From the NCBI GenBank assembly GCA_021234155.1, contig JAJEKV010000025.1, positions 16,299,094 through 16,363,093 on the forward strand: a stretch of 64,000 nt of DNA, written 5' to 3'. Positions 21,526-32,464 of this stretch are shown piece after piece. The stretch is from Isoetes taiwanensis. Lineage: Eukaryota > Streptophyta > Lycopodiopsida > Isoetales > Isoetaceae. Position 1 is the first letter of the stretch. Each line of letters begins with the position of its first letter. The translations under genes and the position numbers were made by a program. The notes below the pieces were generated by a model. The model did not search any database, was not told the DNA's origin, and saw only the letters and a list, made by a program, of their open reading frames with translations.

Positions 21526-23764
21526 ATGAACCATAGTCAATGAAGGATGCTAGTTGCGATTTAGATCGAGTGCATGTTTTGAATAAGTACTAAGCATAAA
21601 TTTTGAAGAGATATGTCTATTGATATTGTATTGTATTTTATGCTAATGCATGGAAGAGCTTATACAACAGTAGTGATGTATTATTTCTTAACTGGTGAAA
21701 CTAAGAAGTGGAGATGTTTTGAGCCTCAAAACTATATAGACAAAATGAAAGAACTTCCATTAGATGTTTTGAGCCTCAAAACTATATAGACAAAATAGAC
21801 AAAATGAAAGAACTTCCATTATCCTTCTCAGAGATTCAGACAACGATAGATCCGTTTATAAGACCATTGTAAAAACTTGGAACTTTTGGTCTTCTTGGAT
21901 TACAAAAGCCAATTCAATTCAATTTTCATTATCCTCTTGAGAGATTAGGACAACTATAGGACTAAAGATAAGTTCATTGTTATTTTACAAAGCTCTATAT
22001 GTCTTTGGGTTAGACAAAGTCGACTATTAAGATGTGTAGTCTTAGGCATTCAACTATAGGACTAAAGATAAGTTCATTGTTATTTGACGAAGCTCTATAT
22101 GTCTTTGGGTTATACAAAGTCCGACTCTGAGATGTGTAGTCTTATGCATCCATTGGTTTGTCGTGGAATGGTATTCTTTATTTCATTTTGTCTATTCTAT
22201 TCTATTCTATTCTAACAATGTCTCTTGAATGATATCTTTATGATGTTTTTAACAAATTTGATCCTAGATATCTTTATGATGTTTTTAATAAATTTGATCT
22301 TCTTTTTTGGGGTTTCAAAGATAGATAAATATTATTTTGACATCCACGAGGACCCTACAACGGGCCATGAGACGAGTCTATACATAGTGCGACTCCAGGC
22401 GGTCGAGGACCCGCCATGAGACGGGTCTATGCATAGTGAGACTTTGGGCGGTCTCGAACTCGAGACATAGATGTTCTAGGACTAATGTATTATCATTAGA
22501 TTAAAAAAAATATTGTATTAACAATATATTTTATTTTATTTTTTGATCTATTGATATAATATTATACTTTGTTATGTGGCATACACACATAATATTTGAA
22601 TCTAAGAGGAATTACATGGATGTTATGAACTCTTGTGGATTTTTAATATTCCCTCACCCTAACCTTATTTCAACGATGATCATCAATTATAAGTAGATTT
22701 TATGTTGTTATGACATGATTGTTACAGTGATTTATTATAGAAATTGAAGAAGAGTTGGTTGATTACTAATGGTAAATGATTGTCATTGCTTATGTTATTG
22801 TTCAATTATTGGGATGGCCTAGTTGTTTCATTTAATCCAACTTCATATATAACAAGTTATATATAGCATCTAAGTTTGAGTCCTCAAAGGATCATGGGAT
22901 GTAAAGTGAATGGGGGACGAGTGTGGGGGACAATTGTGGTGTGCATCCAAAAGACTAGTTGATCTCCCAACGTGTTAAAAAATGCTCCTCTATGGATGGA
23001 GAAGCTTTTGCATGTACATGCCACATTAGCAAAATTTATCATAAACTATTGAATCTTCAAAGTTTATGGGTGGGAAAATTTAGAAATTACTCGAAAAACA
23101 ACCTTTTTCTACGACCATCCCTTATGTGTTACTCTAGAGAATGGACTTAGGCTTATTATGCTAGATCATATGCTCAATTTGCAAATCTTAGTATGAGAAT
23201 GAAATGTCCGACACAAGGGTTTTTATTGTATGTTTGCATTGTGTGAAGAGTTGGAGAAATTTACACTATATGCAAAGTACAATTGTTTCAAAGTCCAGAA
23301 ACCAAGACTATAACTTCAATGGATACACAGGACAATACTGAACTGACAATATGACAGTAAGCAACATTGAACTAGCTACATCGGGTTCATTTTTTAATAA
23401 TATATGTCGCAAGCCACAAAGTGGTTCTTGCTGAAGGCATTACCACATTGGTTATTTATGTCTTTTTTATTTAATATATTGGTGGAGAGATCTACAATGC
23501 ATTTCTTTAAGACTTTTGCAAAGCTTTAGGTGCGATTGTGCATCAATTGTAACATCCTTTTCAAGTATTGCAACAGTTGCAATTGAAAGATTTATTATTT
23601 ACTATTTGAAAGTGTATTATTTGTTCGTTGATTGGTTGCTGTTTGGTTTTGTGCTACATATTCTAAACGAGTGCACCCTGGACTACCACTGTCGTCGGAT
23701 CCATCGATTCTACGGTCCATACCGTATGTTGGAGCCTGGGCACCTCTCGTTTTGCTTATAGTCA
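21526..23764. other. AT-rich sequence downstream of bZIP with short duplications
   Basis: No gene. Two short blocks are tandemly duplicated: gatgttttgagcctcaaaac at 21711/21764 and caactataggactaaagata at 21950/22052. A (TTCTA)n microsatellite lies at 22189-22214. The segment 22340-22510 has paired gccatgagacgggtctat-like repeats and a gtctcgagttcgagacc box-B-like motif on the - strand, suggestive of a tRNA-derived SINE, weak. Confidence 0.5.
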
Positions 23765-23769
23765 TTTAT

Positions 23770-23965
23770 GATTGGCGGCGCCTATGATTTTGAAATATGA
23801 AATACGAGTTTGCCTAAGGTTTTGATGGAATATCGAGCCTCTATACGACTTCGCCTAATCTTTTGGAATATGAAATACGGGGGCTCGAACCTCTACCAAA
23901 ATAACTCAAAGTCTTAATGAGACTACTTTAACCAATTTAACCAGTGAGCTAACGTGCTTTTTTAT
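23770..23965 (-). mobile_element. tRNA-derived SINE-like sequence
   Basis: Read on the - strand it begins near 23965 with a tRNA-like head: TTAGCTCACTGGTTAAA (compare box A, TRGCnnAGYnGG) and, about 45 bp on, GGTTCGAGCCCC (canonical box B). A non-tRNA body follows, with an internal repeat (aatacgagtttgcctaagg on the + strand, twice). The spacing of A and B boxes is that of a pol III promoter. The 3' end is not defined. Confidence 0.55.
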
Positions 23966-25600
23966 CTTAAATCTATGTTTTTTTGTTTTTTTTTTTTTAA
24001 CAGCGCATTCAATTATTTTTGGGATATGATTTATGGTTTCAGGAATTATATCCATATCAAATCCCCCTGAAACCCCCTGTTATTATGCTACATATTAAGC
24101 CATGAGGTTTAATAGAGAACAAAGAATTATAAGCTTTCCATAGATCGTGGCTATGGCAATACTTGCCAATGCCATTAAACAATATAGAGGATATATTCTT
24201 TCTCCTCCTCTTTTTTAAATATCTAGTACATAAGCCTTTTGAGCAGTAGCAATCCTTTCTGATTGAACCCACTTCATATGATATGGAATCCGAACACCCC
24301 AAATAGGTCGTATAGATCGGAAATTTTATGTTGTAGATCCACGAGAAGAATACTATTGTCTTTGTATTTGTAGACAATATGGGCACTCTAATCTTTCTCA
24401 GCATCTTTAGTATCCATGTTGATTTATGCATTTGCAAATTCGTCAAAGGAGTTAGAGTCGCAATCAAGGAGCCTTTGGTCACCAAGCTGAGTAATCAAAA
24501 TAGGATGATTCTATAAACTGAAAACCCAATTTCTATTCATGGTATTTTTAGTTTATCAGATGAAAATTTGGTATTTATATGCTTAATGGAGTCTATCATC
24601 TAAATTTAAAAAGTGATTCACAAGCAATACTATAAGTCCCCATCACAATTCATGTTGCTTTCGTAGTTGCTTGATCTTCTTCTTCTGGTCCTTCCGGGAC
24701 AATGAGGGCCTCACATTATGGCTAAAGCTCTTTAATAAGTTAAGTTCATTGCCTCCTTGAAATTTGAACCAGCTGAAACATCGTACTGTATATTCTTCTC
24801 TCGAGCTTCTTCTTTCTCTTGTAACTTAATCGGCACCAGAACCCCAACTATCAAGTTGAACTTAATATCTACTTATGGGATCTCGCTTACTACTATAATA
24901 AAAGTAGTACCACACTTATTACTATGGTGAATCCTTTCTTTGCCTTGTCATATTTACGTTAACAATTTATGCATGCCATATTTTTCATTACCAAAGCACA
25001 ATTTCACATTACCAGAAACATGAGTGATCAGAAATAAGCTTTGTTACAATAAAACAGTTTATGTCAAAGACTATCCATGCTAATATAATAAGCTGTTATA
25101 TTCATAATTATGGTATCTAAACTAATCTACAATGTATCCTGATCATTTTAGCATATGAATAAAGTGCCCTACATATCTGTACAAACCTACGAATCGGCAA
25201 GAGCGAAATGTACTTCATGCATGACCTTGCAAGCATAAAAGCACAATAAATGTGAGCAAAACCTGATTCTTTTTGCTTCATAAAATGGTGGAAGGCTCTT
25301 GATCTTTTGGTCCTTCTTTAGGTCTGTTTTGGAATTGAAGCCTCCTCCACAAAATCGAAATGCAAGACCCATAGATAATCCAGCAATTTGCCTCTTACCC
25401 AACATGCCTCTACTGCAACAGTAGGGTCTCCAATCTTCACAATCAACAGCCCTATGGGATAGATTTGATTTTAAGTACAGAGACCTCAAATAGCTATTAC
25501 AATCCCATTTTCGAAATACTCAATTTTTATTAAATTGGAACGTGGTTATACCTTTTGCATCCTCTGCTTTCCCTGATTGATATGCTAAAAGCCCTTGATA
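23966..25600. other. Region without a confident gene
   Basis: A 142-codon open frame on the - strand (24057-24485) and another at 25187-25489 are not recognised. Neither has a clear domain, and neighbouring frames also look partly coding, so these may be scraps of an old element. The latter ends at a GT-like donor after CCACCATTTTATGAAGC, which could mark a real exon of unknown identity. Confidence 0.35.
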
Positions 25601-25639
25601 TCATGCTTTATATGTCTATCTGGGGACTGAGAAAGAAAC

Positions 25640-26201
25640 AGATGAAGAAAGGCCGAAAAAGCAGACGGATCTTAGCTTCTTGCTCTGCCCTTGAAGCTCC
25701 ATTGGATCTGCAAGCTTGATCTGCAACAATGAATCTGAAGAACAGGAGATCTGCAACAAACAGGGGCTCGATCTGTAGCAAACAGAAGCTCCATGTGCAA
25801 GAGGCAAAAAGACTGCCACTGCAGACTGTGAAACTCTCTACTAGCAATGACTACCTAGCAGCCAAGAATAGCTGCCTTGCAATGTCTGTACCACGCCGTG
25901 CAGATTCTGAAATAAGTGACAAAATCAGCCAGCGAGATCTTGGAAAAGTATTAGGTGTTCACCCAAGAAACCTACAAAAGGCAAAGAAAAAGAGGGAAGA
26001 GATCGATTACAATGGTGGGAAATGGGTTTCTTATAAGAGGACTAAAAGATTCGATGCAATTTCAGATGAACAGATAGAAAAGATTCAAAATTTTTAGATT
26101 GAGAACACCAGAGTGTCTCCTAACACAAAGGATGTTAGAACTAGAAGATTGGAGAGAAATGTAAGAGAAAAACATGCTGCCCATTTCTAGAGGAATCACA
26201 G
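25640..26201 (+). pseudogene. HTH N-terminal exon of a transposase-like gene
   Basis: The open frame 25729-26097 encodes a basic protein. Its core SQRDLGKVLGVHPRNLQKAK followed by KKREEI looks like a helix-turn-helix. Past a TAG the same frame continues with IENTRVSPNTKDVRTRRLE up to a GT donor at 26202. The same arrangement is found at 41.9-42.5 kb, where the stop position is Trp (FWLDNSKVSPKIGDV). This copy is therefore broken by at least two stops (26096 and about 26188). A DNA-binding role for the transposase is inferred from order and from the homologous locus. The next exon of the model begins at about 27839. Confidence 0.6.
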
Positions 26202-26608
26202 GTTAGTTTATTTCTGTTATTCATGTTTTCTTAGTTATGGTGCTTAGTGTGGTGGTGCATGTGGTGGTTATTGTGTTGTACAGTGATTGTGGTGTACTGT
26301 ATGCAGCATGTGAATTGTGGGTAGTTGACTCTGAAATACAGCTAAATAATATTTAATGTTGGGAATATTAGAACATGACAGAATTGAGTATTCCTTTACT
26401 GGGTCTGTGTGTACAGTCTAAAAATATTTGAGAATGACAGATAACTAACTGATCCTAAAAAGTACAAACTTTTGTTGAATAAAGACAAATTTTTGTCAGA
26501 TGAAAGTACAGCTCTGTTAGAAAGTATAATATATAAAAAAAAGGAGCATATCTTACAAAATTTGGCTTTCCATTGAAAGCTCTGTACCCGAGAACTAAAT
26601 TTACATGT

Positions 26609-27133
26609 ATTTCCTAAGCAGCAGGAAATGCTGGTATGACTGGCTCGACTTCTGGTGCATCCAAAATTACTGTTTTCTGCACTAAAGCATCTAAGCTTTC
26701 TGCAGTCATCTAGGATCAGGTTTGCTAGTGCTTCCTGGATCCCCTCGTGGTAAGAACGCAACCCTGCCAGTAATTCCCGCTGTTGCTGACTCAGAGCCAG
26801 CAAGTGCCTAATAACCCATGTTATACCTGTCTTTGCAGCAGCATGTAACATAAGGTCATGGACCTTGTCTGAGAGCTCACTTCCTGTCAATCCAACCCAA
26901 AAAATAGCCATTGAAGGCCCAGCATCCCGTCTGCTGTATGGGTTTAAGGTGGCTTCGAATTGAGCAAAGAAGGTGGATTTAGGCATATCCACCTTCAGAG
27001 ATTGGTCACGAGCCCTGGTTAAAGCATGCCGAAGGCCCTCCTCGTTCACTTTAGGTAGGCCGTACCCGTATTGAGCTTTGAACATCCCTCCCATTGCCGG
27101 AATGAACTTATAAGCTTGAGAACGAAACACCAA
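26609..27133 (-). CDS. Unrecognised ORF inside the transposase intron, opposite strand
   Basis: From its first Met the frame runs AMGGMFKAQYGYGLPKVNEE, then GLRHALTRARDQSLKVDMPK and STFFAQFEATLNPYSRRDAG, and a helical Leu/Ala-rich part ending LANLILDD. After a one-base shift near 26700 it continues to a natural-looking end (MTAESLDALVQKTVILDAPE, then VEPVIPAFPAA and TAG at about 26610). It lacks signal or membrane segments and matches no family I know. It lies inside the intron of the + strand transposase gene, which suggests an accessory ORF of the same mobile element, though capture or chance cannot be excluded. Confidence 0.4.
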
Positions 27134-27269
27134 AAATCAGACATAGGAACAGGATTTAGGACCCAGATCCTTTAATATTATTAGGAGAGGAATGTAATTA
27201 TTATCAGGGTGTACGAATTTCAGAAATGTTATGAGAGCAGGCTAGGCAAATTTTTTATGGCAAACGAAA

Positions 27270-27815
27270 TAGGATCAAAGTGATGTGATGTGATGTGTGG
27301 TGTGGTGTGGGGTGCGTTATATCTATGGTGTCATGTGGGTGTGTGCATGTTAAATGTATGATATGTGTGGATTCAATTTTATTTATTCTCCCCCCTCACC
27401 ACACCACCACACCACACCACCACCACACCACCACCACACCACACCACACCACCACACACACCACACCACACCATACCACCACACACACCACCACACCACA
27501 CCATACCACCACACACCACCACACCCCCCTTCCCCACCACACTCCACCACCACCACCACCACCACACACCACCGCCACCACCACACTCCACCATCCTGCA
27601 CAATGCCCTACAACTCCTTGCTACCACCACACATTTGGTGTATGGTGTGTGATGAATGGTGTGGTGTGGTGAATGGTGTGCTGTGGTGGGGTGTGTGTGG
27701 TGGGGTGTGGTGTGATGTGTGGTAATGTACACAGCACTAAGGTGCTCGTTCTGGTGAATATGATGAGTGTGGGGCATGGTATGGTGCATGGTTTGGTGTG
27801 GTATACACATCCTAA
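27270..27815. repeat. CA/GT-rich array with inverted arms
   Basis: A TGTGGTGTGG-rich arm (about 27270-27330), a CCACCACACCA core (about 27394-27600) and a second GTGGTGTGG arm (about 27640-27800) follow one another, so the core can pair with either arm. Open frames on both strands through it (His/Pro/Thr on one, Val/Trp/Gly on the other) are low-complexity artefacts. It lies in the intron upstream of the transposase exon. Confidence 0.9.
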
Positions 27816-27833
27816 CAGTTTAGTGTTCATTTC

Positions 27834-29696
27834 ATGCAGATGCTATTGTTCAAGAGGTTCAAGGACCAACATCCACAAATTAAGATTCGTCTTCGAGTTT
27901 TTGAGAAGCTAAAACCCTGGTTTGCTGTGAAATTGAAGGACTTCAATAGTTGTTGCATTCAGCACGTGAGGATGCAAATGCTAGTGGATGAACTCAATGG
28001 GATGAGAACCAAATATCCGAAGAATTGCACTTACACCTGCGATGTTTGTAGATCACATGAACTTGGTCAATGCAGGGCACACCAGCATAAAATTGCAAGT
28101 ACAGGAAGCCTGTGGAGATCTATATTGTGTTCAAAGAGTGAATTAGATGAGTTTCACAAGAAGACGTGCATCCTTGGAGATTGTGAGCTGTGTGGAATCA
28201 AGAAGTTTCAGACCTGTCCCATGGAAGAAAGTGGCAGTAACAGGAAAGTGAAATGGGAGTACATTGACTATGAAAAAGACAACGTCTCGAGTTCTGGTAG
28301 CAGACTGACTCATCAGTACAATGAGACAGAACCCAAGGAGCTTCTAGATAAACTGAAAGAGCATCTAAAAATCTTTCCACTGCATAATTTCAGGTACCAA
28401 TGGCAGGCAAAACAATTTAAGGAGCTTCTGGAGAATTTCCCAGCAGATGCATGTCTTTCAGTAGTGGATTTTGCAGAGAACTATACATTCGAGGAACAAG
28501 AGGAGGTGCAGTCGATGCGCTGGGTCAATAACCAGATTACCATTTTGGTTCAAATAACATATCAGTACGGCTCAGTGGTATATGAGCTTATCAAGGAAAT
28601 ACATTACTATGTATCAGATGATAGGGAACACGATACTTTGTTCATGCAACACTGCTTCATGAAGCACCACAAATATCTGGAGCAGAAAGGAAGGGTGCCA
28701 AAGAGACATTACGTGTTTTCAGATGGTGCAGCATCTCAATTCAAGGCTTCTATACCATTTTACTTTGTGGCTAGGTACACAAACGACACTGATGTCTATA
28801 TGATGTGGATTTTTTTTTGTTCTAACCATGGGAAAGTTGAACACGATGGCAAAGCTGCTGAGTTGAAGAGATGGTTAAGACAACTACAATTAAAATACAG
28901 CAGCATAAAATTGAGTAATGCTCATGAAGTGGTAGAAGTTGCCGAAGAGATGTTTACTTGTGGAACATCCGAGTGGATGAACACATCTGAAACCAGCAAA
29001 GAGGAAGGATATAAAAAGGTTCTTTTGGGAAGTCAAGGTGGAGGATATAGATAGAAAGAAAGCATGGGGTATAGAAAGGATTTTGGACACTAGGCAGATC
29101 CATTGCGTACATGCATTCAATCCTGAATCTCCATTGCAGTTGCACACGAGGGAACTTTCATGCTTCTACAGCTATTGCTTGGATAGCATGTGAGAGTTGT
29201 GTGAACAAGCACTATGGAAACTTCAAGTTATTGTACCATCTTCCAATGTGCATGCTGACATTGAGGACCGTAAATCCAGCAGATCCTTGTTCTCCTCCAA
29301 TCCCACGATGTTAGTAGAGGCACTTAGAGTTGGTGATAATTTTGCTGTCGTTGCTCCGAAAGGGAATGATGAGGGTTCTAAATTTTGGATTCTGATGTGC
29401 ACAAAACCAAAATGGATAGTGGAGAAAGACTTCCAGCTCAATGGAACATGGTACCTCGTCGGTGATAGTGTCATAGAAGGTATGTATTACAAGAAGGGCG
29501 CAAGATCAACCGTCAGCTATGATCTTTGCAGTAAAGACGCCTTAGACATAGTATTCACAACACAGATTTGTGCAATCAGACTTCACATGCCACCAACTAA
29601 ACGTCAAAACATGACTGTATATAGGCTGGATCCTTTAGATGAGAAGAAAATTTTATAAAATTTACCCGAAGTTCTTTCTGATGAGGATGAAATGTA
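27834..29696 (+). pseudogene. DDE-type transposase-like gene, catalytic and C-terminal part
   Basis: An open frame of 406 codons (27834-29054) follows a splice acceptor at 27838. It has a Cys/His-rich zinc-binding segment (CTYTCDVCRSHELGQC, later CILGDCELCGIKKFQTC) and then an RNase-H-like core. Candidate acidic residues are D212 in SVVDFAENY, the aspartates of VSDDREHD, D297 in FSDGAASQFK and D338 in NHGKVEHDG. A one-base shift near 29040 and a TGA near 29190 separate a C-terminal part (to 29657) that starts VGDNFAVVAPKGNDEGSKFW. The DFAENY, SDG..QFK and HGK..DG motif set is one I recall from transposase-like proteins common in aquatic animals; Sola-like affiliation is possible but unchecked. 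It would cut and join element DNA. It is inactive as read. Confidence 0.65.
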
Positions 29697-29915
29697 AAAC
29701 CATTCTGTAATTTTCAGAACTCATCTGAAGTTTTGTGCTTCAGCTGTGAAAATGAGTTTGTCTTGATTTCTTTTGAAGATTTGAATTCTTTTGAACACTT
29801 GATCCCTTTGTTTGTGAGATGAATTGAATATGAATTTTCATTCAAATGAATCGAGGTTACAGTAACAATTATATACATAAGAAAGATATACAGTGATTTT
29901 AAAGTACGAGGTGAC

Positions 29916-30890
29916 TCATGCACCTACATACTTCCCAATACATATGTTCCTCTCAGTTCCAGCTTTTGTTGCTTCTAATCTTAAAATTTCAAGCATGAAC
30001 ACTCTAACATCAACTAGATCCTGGTCTGAAATGTCAACAACCTGCAGTTAACCACACTTTGTCAATAACAGAGTTTGGTTTGTCTGCTGCATTTGAGTTG
30101 ACTTACTAGATTAGGCAACAATATATTCACTCCTTTCAAGTACCCCCTCACAAATTTGTGCATAAACGAACATACGGCAGGGCCACATGAATGACCATCG
30201 GTTTGAAAAGGCGTTCTAGAAATTTTCACAACATCTGAGGTTGTAAAGCTGAAATTATTGTGTCCAAGCAATTCCAGGAACCTGCATTCAAAGTTTGTTG
30301 TCATTGTGCTACAACAGCAAAATGCAATGAGCAAGCGCTAACCTCTCAATATGTCTGCTTCTGCCATGCAAGCCCGAGCTATCAAAGTGATATATCCCTA
30401 GTTTATATCTCTACGCGAGACACGCGCGGCTTACAATCAGAAAACATGTCCAATGATGTCCGTCACAAGTAGGCACAAACATGTACTGGCACTATCCAGA
30501 TTCACATGTTTTCTTATTGTTTTGTAACTATTTGTGCCTTTGGACAATGTCGAGTGAAAAAGAGGGTCAAAGAAATGAAAGAGATGGCTCATTCCTTGGA
30601 GCATCAAGTAGTATTCCATGTATCTGCAAACATATGCATATGATGGCACAATCCTGATGATCAAAAATCAGATGAAAGTATCACCTTGAGAAGAGGGGGA
30701 TCAATTGATCATTGAACCACTGCGTATCAGCTTCCAAAATTTTGATGTCGGTGGAGCTAATCACGACAGTTTCAGTTCCACTCAGCACCACTTCCAAATG
30801 TGTATGTGGCTTTAGATAGACAGGGACTGTCGAAGCTCTATCATCTCTAGTTCTAAACACACACGAGAACATTTGCTCACAATCCATTCA
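29916..30890 (-). pseudogene. Ulp1/SENP-type (C48) cysteine protease domain
   Basis: On the - strand the exons are about 30887-30685, 30626-30486, 30485-30343, 30281-30107 and 30041-29916. The first ends LEADTQWFNDQLIPLFSR, matching the W-(L/F)-N-D start of Ulp1 domains. The third reads FVPTCDGHHWTCFLIV (catalytic His) and YHFDSSGLHG (catalytic Asp). The fourth reads TPFQTDGHSCGPAVCSFM (oxyanion Gln and catalytic Cys). The last ends GKYVGA and TGA. Exons 3-4-5 join in phase. One TAG lies in exon 3 and exon 2/3 needs a shift or unusual splice. C48 enzymes cleave SUMO-like conjugates; related domains are carried by several plant transposons. It follows the FCP1-like domain on the same strand and ends about 220 bp from the convergent transposase gene. 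Confidence 0.75.
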
Positions 30891-30982
30891 AATATTTTAA
30901 ATTGAAAAAGTACAACACATATCATAAATTTTTTTTTTACTTATATTGTCTTTCAAAGAGTTTAATAAGAATCCCACATGTT

Positions 30983-31795
30983 CTACATTTGATTTTCTTT
31001 CACATAAGCAGGCACACTTTCTGCAGCCAGAAGTCCTTCCAGCCATGGTTTGAGTTGCTCCAAAAGAAAATTGGAATCCAACCTGTCGAGAGCAAAACTA
31101 TTTGGACATATCATGGTGTTCGGCTGGTTGGCAGAACCCTTATATCTGCTGTCATCTATCAACAATGTGTTTTTCACTTGGTATTTCCACTATTTCTGGT
31201 ACACTTTGGACAGATCCTTATGGAAAATTAACCACTTTTAATTTTGTGTTGGTGCAGTCATCCTGATTCCAAATAAAAAGAAATCTGCCCTTATATTCCT
31301 GCAACAGCTTTCTCATCAACAAGTCAACATTACTCTTAGCCATGCTGGACCACAATGCAATCTCAAATTTTGAAAAACACCATTCTAAGAACTCCTATAA
31401 TCCAGGTCTGGAAACTGCTGCCTTTTGAAGGTTCAATTTCTGGAGGGTCACTTCGGGCTCGGCCGATGCAGGGATCCTCTCTTTCAAATCATAAAACTTG
31501 CCTAAAACCCCATTAAAATCCAGAACAAGGAGAATTTCAGTTAACCTCTTGGTTTTTCTTTGTTGAGGTTGTATTGGACTTGATGAGCAGGCTGCATCTT
31601 GTTCAGGATACAGGGTTTCTTTGTCAACTTCATCACCTGCATCTGCCTGTGGCTCATGTTCAGCAGCAAAACTTTTGCCTGGTGAAGGATCCCATGCAGA
31701 ATGAATCTCAAGGGAATAAATTTCCCCCCCTAAAACAGATGCACTGGGAATCTCTTCGGAGCTGCAGCAGGTTCTAGAGTATCTGTAAAACAAAT
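30983..31795 (-). pseudogene. FCP1/NIF-type (HAD superfamily) phosphatase domain
   Basis: Read on the - strand: an acidic/Gln linker, then LTEILLVLDFNGVLGKF (motif I, about 31490-31535), RPGL-stop-EFLEWCFSKFEIALWSS (about 31345-31415), a MAKSNVDLLMRKLLQEYKG stretch, FLFIWNQDDCT, DLSKVYQK, and NTLLIDDSRYKGSANQPNT (about 31115-31175) ending EGLLAAESVPAYVKENQM. This is the order of NLI-interacting-factor/FCP1-like phosphatases, whose plant members often have LNG in place of DxD in motif I. Here the second Asp is Asn (DFNG), so catalysis is doubtful even before the TAG at about 31395. It lies between the zinc-finger segment and the Ulp1 domain on one strand, apparently in one gene, which would be an unusual combination. 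Confidence 0.7.
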
Positions 31796-31840
31796 CCAAA
31801 ATCAATAGAGTCTGCAGATGAGGGTTAGATATGATAATAT

Positions 31841-32400
31841 TTACCTCAAATGGTGTGATAGACATGGAATGTGATACTGGTGACTGCATTCTGCTATCAC
31901 AACTGGCAACATTTTACCCTCCCATTTCAGACACCGTCCACAAAATGGACAACCTTCGTCACCCTCTTCTTCTACCTCAGGAAGCATTGAAAGTGCAGGA
32001 TCTAAAGGAGTGTCATGACCACTACACTCAGAAAAAATCTCAAATCTTTGCATTCGAGGTTGCAGCTCCAGCAGTAAGGCTTCACATGCCTTTAGCTCAA
32101 TTTCAGTTCCTGCTAGTTCCTTATTTAATTGATTCAGCCCAGGCAACACTGTACCATTTAGCTCTTCATCCTTCAGTTCGCTTACAACCCGAATACCCTC
32201 TGCTGCTTTTGGATTTGCTGTCATGAATGATTGCCATCTGTGCAAATCAGCTCAAATTTCTGATGCTTTATGCTCCATCAACTCAATCTTTCTTTTGATA
32301 TCATTTTTACGATCCTCGTTTGCTTGCAATCGTTGCTTGCATCTATCAAACCTAGCTGATGTTGCAGCCAACCATTCCTTCACAAGTCTGCCATAGTCTA
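31841..32400 (-). pseudogene. Coiled-coil and zinc-finger N-terminal segment of the same gene
   Basis: After an acceptor near 32400 the - strand frame reads DYGRLVKEWLAATSARFDRC, then a Lys/Glu-rich helical stretch ending HKASEI, a TGA (about 32254), and continues ADLHRWQSFMTANPKAAEG. A coiled-coil-like part leads to a zinc-finger-like motif CPFCGRCLKWEGKML followed by ECSHQYHIPCLSHHLR (about 31845-31950). The frame then meets a GT donor (GAG|GTAAAT) and resumes at about 31790 in phase with the linker of the phosphatase domain. Zinc ligands C-x2-C ... C-x-H-x2-H-x2-C are visible; the ring type is not identified. Confidence 0.6.
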
Positions 32401-32464
32401 CAAAATAAAACACTACATATATGTCAGCCTCCTAACATAGTAAGCTACGTACTGATGGAAGACC

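Noticed and set aside
27295-27810. His/Pro/Thr-rich and Val/Trp/Gly-rich open frames
   Set aside because: Low-complexity reading of the CA/GT array in several frames on both strands.
28198-28380. Short - strand open frames across the transposase exon
   Set aside because: Shadows of the + strand coding frame.
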